This document shows positions 1 through 8,535 of a stretch of DNA of 45,418 nt, piece after piece. The stretch covers positions 157,099-202,516 of the forward strand of contig NZ_VDMP01000021.1 in the NCBI RefSeq assembly GCF_006335005.1, written 5' to 3'. Both the position numbers and the translations under genes were made by a program. Below the pieces are notes generated by a model. The model ran no database searches and was not told where the DNA came from. It was given only the letters and a program-made list of their open reading frames with translations. The number at the start of each line of letters is the position of its first letter. Position 1 is the stretch's first letter. The DNA comes from Nocardioides albidus. Its GTDB lineage: Bacteria > Actinomycetota > Actinomycetes > Propionibacteriales > Nocardioidaceae.

Positions 1-15
1 GGACCACCCTCAGCC

Positions 16-465
16 TCAGCCGAACCGCGTCCACTGCTCCAGGACGACCAGTGTCTTCGTGCTGGCGACCGCCCCGCCCGAGCGCAGCGAGCTGACCACG
101 CGGCGCAGGTCCTCGACGCCGTCGACGCGGATGCGCACGAGGGCGTCGGGATCGCCGGCCAGGGTGAGCACCTCCTCGACCTCGGGGATCTGGGCGACGA
201 ACTCCATGATCTGCGCCAGGTCGAGGTCGTCGGCGAAGTGCAGCTCGGTCATCGCCTCGATGCCGGTGGCGATCCGGCCGTGGTTGATCTTGACGGTGTA
301 GCGCTCGATCACGCCCAGCCGCTCCATGCGCACGATCCGGCGCTGCACCGGCGCGACGGTCAGGCCCACGGCGGTCGCGATCTCGCGCAGGGGGCGGCGC
401 GCGTTCTCCCGCAGCAGGTCGAGGATCGCGCGGTCGGTGGGGTCGAGGATCGCCGCATCGGGCAC
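16..465 (-). CDS. Lrp/AsnC family transcriptional regulator
   Basis: A 149-residue DNA-binding regulator of the feast/famine (Lrp/AsnC) family. The N-terminal third (about residues 5-60) is a winged helix-turn-helix beginning with DPTDRAILDLLRENARRPL, and the rest is a RAM/ACT-like ligand-binding domain with the typical VEEVLTLAGDPDALVRI strand. The GTG start at 465 is preferred because TAGAGT lies 7 bases upstream, giving a leaderless transcript; the longer reading up to 576 has no family similarity in its extra residues. It is divergent from the indolepyruvate ferredoxin oxidoreductase gene. Lrp regulators commonly control amino-acid catabolic neighbours, so it probably senses an amino acid and controls that gene; the ligand is inferred, not shown. 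Confidence 0.9.
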   Translation of the reverse strand: MPDAAILDPTDRAILDLLRENARRPLREIATAVGLTVAPVQRRIVRMERLGVIERYTVKINHGRIATGIEAMTELHFADDLDLAQIMEFVAQIPEVEEVLTLAGDPDALVRIRVDGVEDLRRVVSSLRSGGAVASTKTLVVLEQWTRFG

Positions 466-472
466 GCAACGG

Positions 473-478
473 ACTCTA
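473..478 (-). promoter_or_regulatory. Leaderless -10 hexamer (Lrp gene)
   Basis: TAGAGT on the minus strand, 7 bases before the GTG at 465, so transcription would begin at or next to the start codon. No clear Shine-Dalgarno sequence is present. Confidence 0.5.
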
Positions 479-595
479 CCCCTGACAGGTGGTCTGTTGC
501 ACAGAAGAGCCGGCCATCGGCGTACGGGTTGCGGATGGACGCCACACCCGGCGACGGATGTTGTGACCCGGCCCACGATGCCTCAGGCTGCTTCC

Positions 596-3500
596 ATGAC
601 CGAGCTGCTGTCCCGACCCGCCAGCGAGCCCGCCGCGCCGTACGACCTCGACGACCGCTACCGCGTGGACGCTCCGGCGACCCTGCTGACCGGCGTCCAG
701 GCGATCGCGCGACTCCTGGTCGAGCACCGTGCTCTCGACCGCCGCCGCGGCCTGCGCACCGCGACCTTCGTCTCCGGCTACCAGGGCAGCCCGCTGGGCG
801 GCCTCGACAAGATGCTGGCCGACCTGTCGGACGTGCTGGACGAGAACGACATCCGCTTCGTTCCCGGCCTCAACGAGGAGCTCGCCGCCACGGCCGTGTG
901 GGGCAGCCAGGTCGACCTCCCGCTCGGCACCAGCGCCTTCGACGGCGTGACCGGCTTCTGGTACGGCAAGGGCCCCGGCGTGGACCGCGCCACCGACGCC
1001 CTGCGCCACGCCAACATGTACGGCGTCAACCGGCGCGGCGGCGCCGTGCTCCTCGTCGGCGACGACCCCGCCTCGAAGTCGTCGACCGTGCCCGCGGTGA
1101 GCGAGCGCTCCCTGGCCGCCCTCGGCATCCCCGTGCTCTTCCCGCGCAACGCGACCGAGATCGTCACCCTCGGCCTGCACGCGATCGAGATGTCGCGCAA
1201 CACCGGCTGCGTCGTGGCGCTCAAGATCGTCGCGGACGTCGCCGACGGCGCCTGGGTCGTCGACGGCGCCGACATCGACGTCGACCCGGTGATGCCGGCG
1301 ATCGACTGGAACGGCCACCCCTACGCCTACACGCAGTCCCCGATCGTGCTGCGCCCGGCGATGATCGTCGGCGCCGAGGCCGAGCTGGTCGGTCCGCGCA
1401 CCGCGCTGGTCCACGACTACTCCGCCCGCAACGGCCTCAACGTGGTCGAGGTCGACGCCCCCGGCGCCCGCCTCGGGCTGGTGGCGTCCGGCAGCTGCTT
1501 CGACTCGCTGCGCCAGGCGCTGACCGACCTCGGCGTCACCGACGAGGCGCTCGCCGCCGCCGGCGTCCGGCTGATGCGGATGGGGATGATGAGCCCGGTC
1601 GAGCCCGCGGCGGTCCGCCGCTTCGCCGAGGGGCTCGAGGAGATCCTCGTCGTGGAGGACAAGACGTCCTTCATGGAGATGCAGGTCCGCGACATCCTCT
1701 ACGGCACGGACCGTGCGCCCCGGATCCTCGGCAAGGCGGACGCGACGGGCCAGCGGCTCATCCCCGCCGACGGCGAGCTCACCGCGGGCCGCCTGCTGGC
1801 GCCCCTGCGGCACGCGCTCGAGGGCTGGCTCGAGGTGACTCCGCCGCAGCGCGAGCGGATCTCCCTGCCGCTCCTCCCGGTCAACCGGTCGGCGTACTTC
1901 TGCTCCGGCTGCCCGCACAACCGCTCGACGGTCCTGCCGGAGGGCTCCATGGGCGGAGGCGGCATCGGCTGCCACGCCATGGTGACCATCTCCGAGCGTC
2001 CGGAGAGCGCCGTGACCGGCGTGACCCAGATGGGCGGCGAGGGCGCCCAGTGGATCGGCCAGGCCTGGTTCACCGACGCCGGCCACATCTTCCAGAACGT
2101 CGGCGACGGCACCTTCTTCCACTCCGCGCAGCTCGCCGTCCAGGCCTGCATCGCCGCCGGGGTCAACATCACCTACAAGGTGCTCTACAACGACGTGGTC
2201 GCGATGACCGGCGCCCAGGACGCCGAGGGCGCGCTGAGCGTCCCCCAGCTCACCCACAAGCTCCACACCGAGGGTGTGAAGAAGATCGTCGTGTGCGCCG
2301 ACGAGCCGAAGCGCCACCGCCGCCGCGACCTCGCCCCCGGCACCCTGCTGTGGGACCGCGACCGGCTCGACGAGGCGCAGCGGATGCTGCGCGAGGTCCC
2401 CGGCGTGACCGTGCTGATCTACGACCAGCACTGCGCCGCCGACGCCCGCCGTCAGCGCAAGCGCGGCACGCTGCCCGCGCGCACCCAGCGCGTCGTCATC
2501 AACGAGGCGGTGTGCGAGGGCTGCGGCGACTGCGGCGCGAAGAGCAACTGCCTGTCGGTGCAGCCGGTCGAGACCGAGTACGGCCGCAAGACCCGCATCG
2601 AGCAGACCTCCTGCAACACCGACTACAGCTGCCTCGACGGCGACTGCCCGTCGTTCGTCACCGTCGAGACGGCGCCCCGCACGCGTCGTACGGCGCGGCG
2701 GGCCGAGCGAGCCGAGCGGTCCGCGGCGAAGAGCGCCCGCAAGGGCTACCCCACGCCCCCCGACGTGGCCCCGAGCGCCGCCGAGGAGCCGGTCGCCGCG
2801 ACCCAGAACGTCTTCATGGCCGGCATCGGCGGCACCGGCATCGTGACCGTCAACCAGGTGCTGGCGACCGCCGCCCTGCGCGCCGGCTACGCCGTCGAGT
2901 CCCTCGACCAGACCGGTCTCAGCCAGAAGGCCGGGCCGGTCACCGGCCACCTGCGCTTCGCCGCCGGCGACCTGGAGCCCGCCAACCGGCTCACCCCCGG
3001 CTCGGCCGACTGCTTCCTCGGCTTCGACCTGCTCACCCTCGCCGAGGACCGCAACCTGTCGTACGGCGACCCGGCCGCGACCCGCGCGGTCGTCTCGACC
3101 AGCCGCACGGCCACCGGCTCGATGGTCCACGACCCGTCGGTCCAGCACCCGGACGAGTCCGGTCTGCTGGAGCGGGTCCGCACCGCCACCGCCGAGACGT
3201 TCGACTTCGACGGGCTCGAGGCGGCCGACCGGATCTTCGGCAACACGGTCGCGGCCAACTTCCTGCTCGTCGGCGCGGCGTACCAGACCGGTGCGCTGCG
3301 GCTGCCCGCCGCGGCGATCGAGGAGGCCATCGAGATCAACGGCACCGCCGTGGCCGCCAACATCGCCGCCTTCCGGTGGGGCCGCGCCGCGGTCGCCGAC
3401 CCCGCCGCCTTCCGCGCGGCCGGACGCGCGCGGGCGAACCGCCCGGTCCGAGAGCGCTCCGTGCCCGCCTCGGTCGCGGCGTCGGGCCTGCAGGGCGAGA

Positions 3501-4114
3501 TCCTGCGGCTGGTCGAGCGGCGCGCCGCCGACCTGGTCGCCTACCAGGACGAGGCGCTGGCCGACTCCTACGTCGACCTCGTGGCGCAGATCGCGGCCGC
3601 CGAGCGCGCCGTCACCGGCGAGACCCGGTTCGGGGAGGCGGTCGCCCGCAACCTGTTCAAGCTCACCGCCTACAAGGACGAGTACGAGGTCGCCCGGCTC
3701 CTCACCGACCCGGACTTCCTCGCCTCCACCGGCGAGGAGTTCCCCGGCGGCACGATCGCGTTCAAGCTGCACCCGCCCGTGCTGCGGGCGATGGGACGGG
3801 ACAAGAAGATCTCGTTCGGGCCCCGGTCGCACGGCTCACTGCGCGCACTGGCCCGGATGAAGTCGCTGCGCGGCACCCGTGCCGACATCTTCGGCTACGC
3901 CCACCTGCGCAAGGTCGAGCGCGAGCTGCGCGACCACTACCGCGCGATGGTCGCCGACCTGGCCGCCGGACTCGAGCTCGCGTCGTACGACCGGGCGGTC
4001 GAGCTCGCCGAGCTCCCCGACCTGGTGCGCGGCTACGAGACGGTCAAGCTGCGCAACGTGGAGCGGTACGTCGAGGAGCTGGCCCGGCTGGGCGTGGAGC
4101 CGCCGGCCGTGTGA
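596..4114 (+). CDS. Indolepyruvate (2-oxoacid):ferredoxin oxidoreductase, fused IorA-IorB type
   Basis: A single 1172-residue polypeptide joining the subunits of a 2-oxoacid:ferredoxin oxidoreductase. It should oxidatively decarboxylate aryl- or branched-chain 2-oxoacids from amino-acid transamination to acyl-CoA, reducing ferredoxin. From the N-terminus: a pyrimidine-binding half, a TPP-binding half with GCPHNRST (about residue 438) and GDGTFFHS (about 502), a cysteine cluster CEGCGDCGAKSNC followed by CNTDYSC and DGDC (about 639-685), a gamma/KOR domain with GIGGTGIVTVNQVL (about 742), and a C-terminal DUF6537-like region. The ATG at 596 was chosen (alternative ATG 578): the family-like sequence starts there and CAGGCT sits 6 bases upstream. 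The divergent Lrp gene suggests amino-acid-responsive control. Substrate preference cannot be read from sequence. Confidence 0.9.
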   Translation: MTELLSRPASEPAAPYDLDDRYRVDAPATLLTGVQAIARLLVEHRALDRRRGLRTATFVSGYQGSPLGGLDKMLADLSDVLDENDIRFVPGLNEELAATAVWGSQVDLPLGTSAFDGVTGFWYGKGPGVDRATDALRHANMYGVNRRGGAVLLVGDDPASKSSTVPAVSERSLAALGIPVLFPRNATEIVTLGLHAIEMSRNTGCVVALKIVADVADGAWVVDGADIDVDPVMPAIDWNGHPYAYTQSPIVLRPAMIVGAEAELVGPRTALVHDYSARNGLNVVEVDAPGARLGLVASGSCFDSLRQALTDLGVTDEALAAAGVRLMRMGMMSPVEPAAVRRFAEGLEEILVVEDKTSFMEMQVRDILYGTDRAPRILGKADATGQRLIPADGELTAGRLLAPLRHALEGWLEVTPPQRERISLPLLPVNRSAYFCSGCPHNRSTVLPEGSMGGGGIGCHAMVTISERPESAVTGVTQMGGEGAQWIGQAWFTDAGHIFQNVGDGTFFHSAQLAVQACIAAGVNITYKVLYNDVVAMTGAQDAEGALSVPQLTHKLHTEGVKKIVVCADEPKRHRRRDLAPGTLLWDRDRLDEAQRMLREVPGVTVLIYDQHCAADARRQRKRGTLPARTQRVVINEAVCEGCGDCGAKSNCLSVQPVETEYGRKTRIEQTSCNTDYSCLDGDCPSFVTVETAPRTRRTARRAERAERSAAKSARKGYPTPPDVAPSAAEEPVAATQNVFMAGIGGTGIVTVNQVLATAALRAGYAVESLDQTGLSQKAGPVTGHLRFAAGDLEPANRLTPGSADCFLGFDLLTLAEDRNLSYGDPAATRAVVSTSRTATGSMVHDPSVQHPDESGLLERVRTATAETFDFDGLEAADRIFGNTVAANFLLVGAAYQTGALRLPAAAIEEAIEINGTAVAANIAAFRWGRAAVADPAAFRAAGRARANRPVRERSVPASVAASGLQGEILRLVERRAADLVAYQDEALADSYVDLVAQIAAAERAVTGETRFGEAVARNLFKLTAYKDEYEVARLLTDPDFLASTGEEFPGGTIAFKLHPPVLRAMGRDKKISFGPRSHGSLRALARMKSLRGTRADIFGYAHLRKVERELRDHYRAMVADLAAGLELASYDRAVELAELPDLVRGYETVKLRNVERYVEELARLGVEPPAV

Positions 4115-4163
4115 TCCCGTCGGGAGGCGGTGAATCAACGGCGGAGCGTCGGGTAACGCGAGG

Positions 4164-4224
4164 GCGGAGGGAGTTCTCGGTCCGAGTCACGCAGTCGGTG
4201 ACTCGATCCGGGCGCTCCCTCTGC
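4164..4224 (+). other. Long imperfect hairpin, terminator or structured leader
   Basis: Positions 4164-4173 pair with 4215-4224 (10 bp with one G-U), 4178-4180 with 4208-4210, and 4183-4190 with 4198-4205 (8 bp, 7-base loop), stacked through small internal loops. It lies 50 bases after the oxidoreductase stop and 67 bases before the LPXTG gene, so it could be a terminator of the former or a folded leader of the latter. No known riboswitch class was recognised. The gap 4115-4290 otherwise shows nothing. Confidence 0.5.
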
Positions 4225-4290
4225 TGGTCTCGGGGCCAGCCCACCACCGTTGTCGGCGCGGCTCCCCGCGTCGTGTCCCTGGGGGTCCTC

Positions 4291-5181
4291 ATGTCCCGTG
4301 CATCCCGCCTCGGCGCCCGCATCCGCTCCCGCCGGAGCCTCGCTCTCCTTCTTCCTGCCGCGGTGCTGGCGGTCACCTGTCCCACCGGGCTCGCCGGTCC
4401 CGCCCACGCCGACTCCGGAGGCGTCCCCAACGGCGCCGCCGCGGACGCCGGATCGCCGCCCGCCGACCCCGGCCCACCGGCGGACAAGCGCCCGCCGCTG
4501 CCCGACCAGGCCAAGGTCCCCGATTCCGCTCCTGGCCGCGGTCTCCCCGACGACGACGGCACCCGGCCCACGCCCGGGCCCGGGCTCAAGGGTCCGCGTC
4601 CGCCGGCGGCCGCGGGCGCGGGCGCGGGCGCGAGCGCCCCGTCGGCCGACGACCGCGGCCCGGGCCACGCGTCCCCCGCACAGGGCGCCACGACCGGTCC
4701 CGACAAGCAGCACCGGGTCGTCGTGTGCAAGTACGTCCGCAAGCCGGGCGTGGCCGAGGTCTACTCCCACCCGATCATCGTGGACTTCCACGCGCTGCTC
4801 GGGCAGGGCTTCGCCGGCAGCTTCCCCTTCGCCTTCTCCGACGGACAGCTCACGTCGGTCGCGATCCGCTGGGCGGAGAAGGGCGAGCGGGCGAGCGACG
4901 TCGCCGACAGCGAGTGCCCGACGACCGGTGCGCCGCCCGAGCCGCCCCCCGGCGGCCAGGTGACCCCACCGGCCCCGCAGGGCCAGGTGGGCGGCATCGT
5001 CGAGGAGGCCAAGACGCCGACCGTGCGGGACGGCGAGAAGGCCGCGGCCGTCACGCGTGGGTCCGGACTGCCCCAGACCGGCGCGCCGGCGTACCTGATG
5101 GCGCTGCTGGCAGCGGGTGCCGCCAGTCTGGCCGGAGGCATCGCGATGGTGCGGGCGGGGAGGCGGCGGGTCGTCGGCTGA
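4291..5181 (+). CDS. LPXTG-anchored surface protein, Pro/Ala-rich
   Basis: A 296-residue predicted cell-wall protein of unknown function. It begins with an Arg-rich stretch and hydrophobic core (ALLLPAAVLAVTCPTGLAG) ending near AHA-D, a signal peptide. Next comes a long disordered Pro/Gly/Ala segment (about residues 40-140), a compact region with two Cys (VVVCKYVRKPGVAEVYSH and DSECP) that could form a disulfide-stabilised domain, another Pro-rich linker, and a complete sortase signal: LPQTG, hydrophobic helix, RAGRRR tail. Sortase should cleave between T and G and attach it to peptidoglycan. No sortase gene is in the window. A GTG at 4273 is an alternative start. It converges on the isochorismatase gene with 3 bases between stops. 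Confidence 0.8.
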   Translation: MSRASRLGARIRSRRSLALLLPAAVLAVTCPTGLAGPAHADSGGVPNGAAADAGSPPADPGPPADKRPPLPDQAKVPDSAPGRGLPDDDGTRPTPGPGLKGPRPPAAAGAGAGASAPSADDRGPGHASPAQGATTGPDKQHRVVVCKYVRKPGVAEVYSHPIIVDFHALLGQGFAGSFPFAFSDGQLTSVAIRWAEKGERASDVADSECPTTGAPPEPPPGGQVTPPAPQGQVGGIVEEAKTPTVRDGEKAAAVTRGSGLPQTGAPAYLMALLAAGAASLAGGIAMVRAGRRRVVG

Positions 5182-5184
5182 CCG

Positions 5185-5820
5185 TCAGCCGGCGAAGGCC
5201 GCGCGACCCTGCGTGGCCGAGGTGCCGAGATCGCTCGTGGGCAGCGGCGCCCCGGCCTCGACCGCCTGCGCCCACGCCTCGGTGGTCGCGACCGCGGCGA
5301 AGTTGGAGTGCAGGAGCACGAGCAAGGTCCGGTGCAGCTCGTCGGCGGAGACCTTGCCGGCCTCGTTGGCCAGGTGGATGGCGCCGCTCGCGTCGGAGAG
5401 GATCTCGGCGGCGAGACCGAGGTCCTCAGCGCCCACCGCGGTGGCGAGGTCGCAGTTGTTGGTCATGAAGCCGACGAGGGTGACGGTGTCGACCCCCTGC
5501 TCGGCCAGCCACGCGGCGACGTCGGTGCCCGCGAAGACGCTGCTCCTGTCCTTGGTCACGCGCTTCCAGGACGGCTGGAGGCGACGCTCGACCTCGGGGT
5601 GCAGCGACCAACTGTCGCTCCCGATCGCGAAGACCGGGGCACCCTCGGGCAGCTCGTGCTGGACGATCACCACGGGGAGGTCCTGGCGCACGGCGACGTC
5701 GAGCGCGGCGACGACGTTGGCGAGCGACTGCTCGCGGGAGGGGGACTGGATCTGCAGGATCCCGTCGAAGTACTCCTGCTGGACGTCGACGACGATGAGG
5801 GCGCGGCGGGGCGTGGTCAC
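5185..5820 (-). CDS. Isochorismatase-family cysteine hydrolase
   Basis: A 211-residue alpha/beta hydrolase of the isochorismatase superfamily. The expected Asp-Lys-Cys triad is visible: Asp12 in LIVVDVQQEY, Lys90 in KRVTKDRSS and Cys123 in GFMTNNCDLA. Members hydrolyse isochorismate, nicotinamide, ureido or similar substrates; this one cannot be assigned. The GTG start at 5820 is favoured by the Shine-Dalgarno GAGGAG a few bases upstream; a longer in-frame reading to 5862 lacks family similarity. The divergent region beyond it holds the remains of a GlxA/AraC regulator, a common partner of such hydrolases, so the gene may have lost its regulator. Confidence 0.88.
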   Translation of the reverse strand: MTTPRRALIVVDVQQEYFDGILQIQSPSREQSLANVVAALDVAVRQDLPVVIVQHELPEGAPVFAIGSDSWSLHPEVERRLQPSWKRVTKDRSSVFAGTDVAAWLAEQGVDTVTLVGFMTNNCDLATAVGAEDLGLAAEILSDASGAIHLANEAGKVSADELHRTLLVLLHSNFAAVATTEAWAQAVEAGAPLPTSDLGTSATQGRAAFAG

Positions 5821-5937
5821 GGAGGGTCTCCTCTGCTCGGTGGGCTCTGTGCTCCTCTCCACTCTGAGCGCCGCCAGGCGCTACCGCGAGTGGCACGAAA
5901 GACGACTTCCGATGAGATCGGGCGAGGATGCGCATCG

Positions 5938-6036
5938 CTCATCGCCGACGCGTGCGGGTTCAGCAGCGTCGTGACCTTCCGGCAGAACTTCGCCACGGCG
6001 TTCCCGACGACACCGACCTCCTACCGCGGGAGGGTC
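5938..6036 (+). pseudogene. Remnant of a GlxA/AraC-family regulator (C-terminal HTH)
   Basis: In one frame the plus strand reads ADACGFSSVVTFRQNFATAF followed by PTTPTSYR, which matches the second helix-turn-helix and C-terminal signature of GlxA-type AraC regulators (CGFGSAVTFRQNF...TTPSAYRR in the family, from general knowledge). No matching N-terminal amidase-like domain or first helix-turn-helix is found upstream; the isochorismatase gene starts only about 120 bases away on the opposite strand. About nine tenths of the gene is therefore missing. The remnant overlaps the 3' end of the unknown minus-strand gene at 6021. Exact edges are uncertain. Confidence 0.65.
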
Positions 6037-7274
6037 GCCGGCTCACCCGGGGCGGCCGAGGGGACGGAGCGAGGGGCCCCCGGTGAGCTGCCGGGCGGTT
6101 CGTCACGCGAGAGCGCGAACGAGGTCAGCTGCCTCCACTCCGCACGGCTGCCGTCGAGCCGCGCGACGTACGCGACGGCCGCCGTGGCGTGCCCCGCAGC
6201 GATCACCCCCTGACCCTGGACCAACAGGTAGTCGAACCCGACGCTGACGCCTGTCTGGAGACGCGGAGTCCTCAGCCGGCGCTTCACGACCACCTGATGC
6301 GCCTCGGACCTCGCCCCACCGACGACCAGGACGCGCCGCTCACCACTCGCGAGATGTTCGACGGCGACAGCCTGGGCGAGCAGGCTCGCCCCTCCGCTCG
6401 ACGGTGTCGCCGAGACGCGTACGGCGAACGCCCGGGCCTTCGCGAGCACGGCGGCGAGGTCGGTGCGCGCCGACTGCAGCCGACTGCGGTGCTGCAGGTC
6501 CGTCGCGTCGGCGAGGCTCTCGACGGCCGCGTCGAGCCTCGCGTCGACGACGGTCGCGTCGATGTCCTCGGCCGTCAGGTCACCGACGATCCGCAAGAGC
6601 TCCGAGGCGTCTGCGTCGATGAGACGCGCCCACTGGTGCTGGATCCCGAGCTCCGGTCGCACCTCGAGCAGCCGGCCCATGACAGCTGCCTGCACCGTGG
6701 TCGCAGGAATGTCGACGGTGCTCGTGGCCACCTCGACGTCGAGCTCGAAAAGGGAGGCGACCTGGGTGGCGGCCCTGCCGACGACCGCCGCCGCAGCGAT
6801 GCCCGCCTCGACGGCGAGCCTCGGAGCACCGTCCGCACTCGTCGGCGCTTCGAGGGCCTCCTCGGCGGCCTCCTTCGCCGTACGGAGCCGGTCGCGCAGG
6901 ATCGCCGCCTCGGCCCTGATCTGGTGGTAGGCGACGAGGGACGCCACCACGTTCGGGTCGGAGGTCACGAAGACGTCGCAGGGCTCCCCCTCGCTCCGCG
7001 TGGCGAGCAGACGCGCGGCGACCTCCCCGGCGACCTGCTGCGCGGCGCTCGCGAGTGCGACCGCCGTCGCCTCGCCCTGCCTCAGCGTCGCGCCCTCCCG
7101 GAAGGAGACCGTGCTCTTCGCGACGGACGCCAGATCGGGAACAGCCTTGGACAGCTGCTCGATGAGCTTGTCGGTGCGCGCAGCCGTGGCCTGGTCACGG
7201 GCGAGGCGGTTCGCGATCCGCTTGCTCTCGAGCTCCGCGAGGTCACCTGCGTTCAGTTCGGGAGTCTCCGTCAT
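6021..7274 (-). CDS. Unknown 417-residue Ala-rich cytosolic protein
   Basis: Not recognised. It has no signal peptide and no convincing membrane helix. The N-terminal 150 residues are strongly helical and Ala/Arg/Glu-rich, with coiled-coil character around HQIRAEAAILRDRLRTAKEA. The middle continues as Ala/Val-rich helices with many acidic residues. The last 130 residues look more beta-like (GERRVLVVGGARSEAHQVVV, GFDYLLVQGQGVIAAGHATA), followed by a Pro/Ser-rich tail that overlaps the AraC remnant on the other strand. The ATG is supported by GAGGAG five bases upstream. It stands alone, flanked by regulator genes or remnants, in a segment that looks accessory. It could be a structural or scaffold protein; no function is proposed. 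Confidence 0.75.
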   Translation of the reverse strand: MTETPELNAGDLAELESKRIANRLARDQATAARTDKLIEQLSKAVPDLASVAKSTVSFREGATLRQGEATAVALASAAQQVAGEVAARLLATRSEGEPCDVFVTSDPNVVASLVAYHQIRAEAAILRDRLRTAKEAAEEALEAPTSADGAPRLAVEAGIAAAAVVGRAATQVASLFELDVEVATSTVDIPATTVQAAVMGRLLEVRPELGIQHQWARLIDADASELLRIVGDLTAEDIDATVVDARLDAAVESLADATDLQHRSRLQSARTDLAAVLAKARAFAVRVSATPSSGGASLLAQAVAVEHLASGERRVLVVGGARSEAHQVVVKRRLRTPRLQTGVSVGFDYLLVQGQGVIAAGHATAAVAYVARLDGSRAEWRQLTSFALSRDEPPGSSPGAPRSVPSAAPGEPATLPR

Positions 7275-7439
7275 TCGATCTCCTCGGGCCAGCGCTCACG
7301 GCCGGGACGAGCCGGAGCCTCCTGTCCCGATGGTGGCGCAGGATCCTCCCCGGCGACATCGAAACCAGAACAGAAGGAGGACTCGTGGGGGTTTCCGTCC
7401 TGAGGCGCACAAGGGCCGGGCCGGCACGGCACGAGCGAG

Positions 7440-8435
7440 CTATGTCTGTGCGCGAACCCGGGACGGAGTCCGTCCGAACCAGCGGTGACAGGCCCGGGTC
7501 AGTGCGCTCTGCTCGCTGAGCCCGAGGACGCCGGCCAGCTGACCGAGCGGCATCTCGGACTCGCACAGGTAGCGCTCGGCCTCCTCGCGGCGGACCTCGT
7601 CCACGAGCGCAGCGAACGACGTGCCCCTCTTCGCCAAGTCGCGCTGCAGAGTCCGCGGATGCACCGCCAGCTGGCCACACACCAGCTCCAGCGTCAGGCC
7701 ACCGGTGGGCAGCATCGTGCGGACCAGCCGTCGCACGTTCTCGACGGTGCTCATCGAGTGCGGGACGGCAACGGTGTCGAGGTACTCCTCGACGACGGCG
7801 TGCACCGCGCTGTCCGCATCGAGCGGCAGGGCGAGGACCGAGACCGGGAACGAGAAGCCGTAGGAGCCGGTCGCGAACTCCACCGGACACCCGAAATGGT
7901 CCTGGTAGGCCTCGACCGCCGTCAGTGGCTGATGACGAATCCGCACCACGCAGGGCGTGAACGACGGGCCGGCGAGAAGGCGGAACACCTGGCACGACAC
8001 CCCCAGCGCGAGCTCGGCCGCCTGGCGGTGAGCGGGCGGCCGGGCGGCGACGACGCGCCACTCGAACCTCGCGAGCTCCTCCCCCGGCGCCCAGGTCACG
8101 GTGATCGCGATCGCCGGACTGTAGACGGCCATGTACTTCTCGATCGACGCCATCGCAGCACCCACCGTGGGTGCCGTGCGGGCCGCCACCCCGAGCGGGC
8201 CGAGGATCTCGAGACCCTGACGGTCCCCCAGCCGGCGACCGAAGTCGCCGGCTCCCGTGACGCGCGCGGCCGACTCCAGAGCGCCGATGACCCCTCGGTA
8301 ATCGAGGTAGCTGTCGTGATTGCCGACGCCATCCGGGTCGAGGTGCGCGAGCCGCAGCAGCTCCTCCGGATCAGCGCCGAGCTCCCGGACGAGGTCACCG
8401 AAGCCTTGGAGCGCGGTTCCCCGGATGAGCGACAT
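7440..8435 (-). CDS. AraC-family regulator with Arabinose_bd-type ligand domain
   Basis: A 331-residue transcription factor. Residues 1-200 match the Arabinose_bd-type sensory domain typical of OruR/ArgR-like AraC proteins (MSLIRGTALQGFGDLVRELG at the start, HFGCPVEF near the end). The C-terminal 100 residues are the AraC/XylS double helix-turn-helix: LTLELVCGQLAVHPRTLQRD and PLGQLAGVLGLSEQSALTRA, ending FGRTPSRVRAQ. The ATG at 8435 is chosen because family members begin MSLIR; the open frame runs further upstream without similarity. It is divergent from the NTF2-like gene (100 bases apart), which is its likely target. The ligand is unknown. Confidence 0.88.
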   Translation of the reverse strand: MSLIRGTALQGFGDLVRELGADPEELLRLAHLDPDGVGNHDSYLDYRGVIGALESAARVTGAGDFGRRLGDRQGLEILGPLGVAARTAPTVGAAMASIEKYMAVYSPAIAITVTWAPGEELARFEWRVVAARPPAHRQAAELALGVSCQVFRLLAGPSFTPCVVRIRHQPLTAVEAYQDHFGCPVEFATGSYGFSFPVSVLALPLDADSAVHAVVEEYLDTVAVPHSMSTVENVRRLVRTMLPTGGLTLELVCGQLAVHPRTLQRDLAKRGTSFAALVDEVRREEAERYLCESEMPLGQLAGVLGLSEQSALTRACHRWFGRTPSRVRAQT

Positions 8436-8535
8436 GTCGTCCAGGGTCAAGAAGTCGTCGTCCCGAGTCAAGACCTGGGAGTGACTCGAGAGAGACGCTG
8501 AATGCCCCGACGACACCTCACCCAAGGAGAACCCG

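Noticed and set aside
476..3832. 1118-residue minus-strand open frame
   Set aside because: Antisense to the oxidoreductase, with biased composition and no motif; typical of high-GC antisense frames.
238..4290. Very long plus-strand open frame continuous with the LPXTG gene
   Set aside because: It is a high-GC shadow of the oxidoreductase gene: low-complexity Arg/Pro/Gly translation with no domain. Only the part from 4291 is coding.
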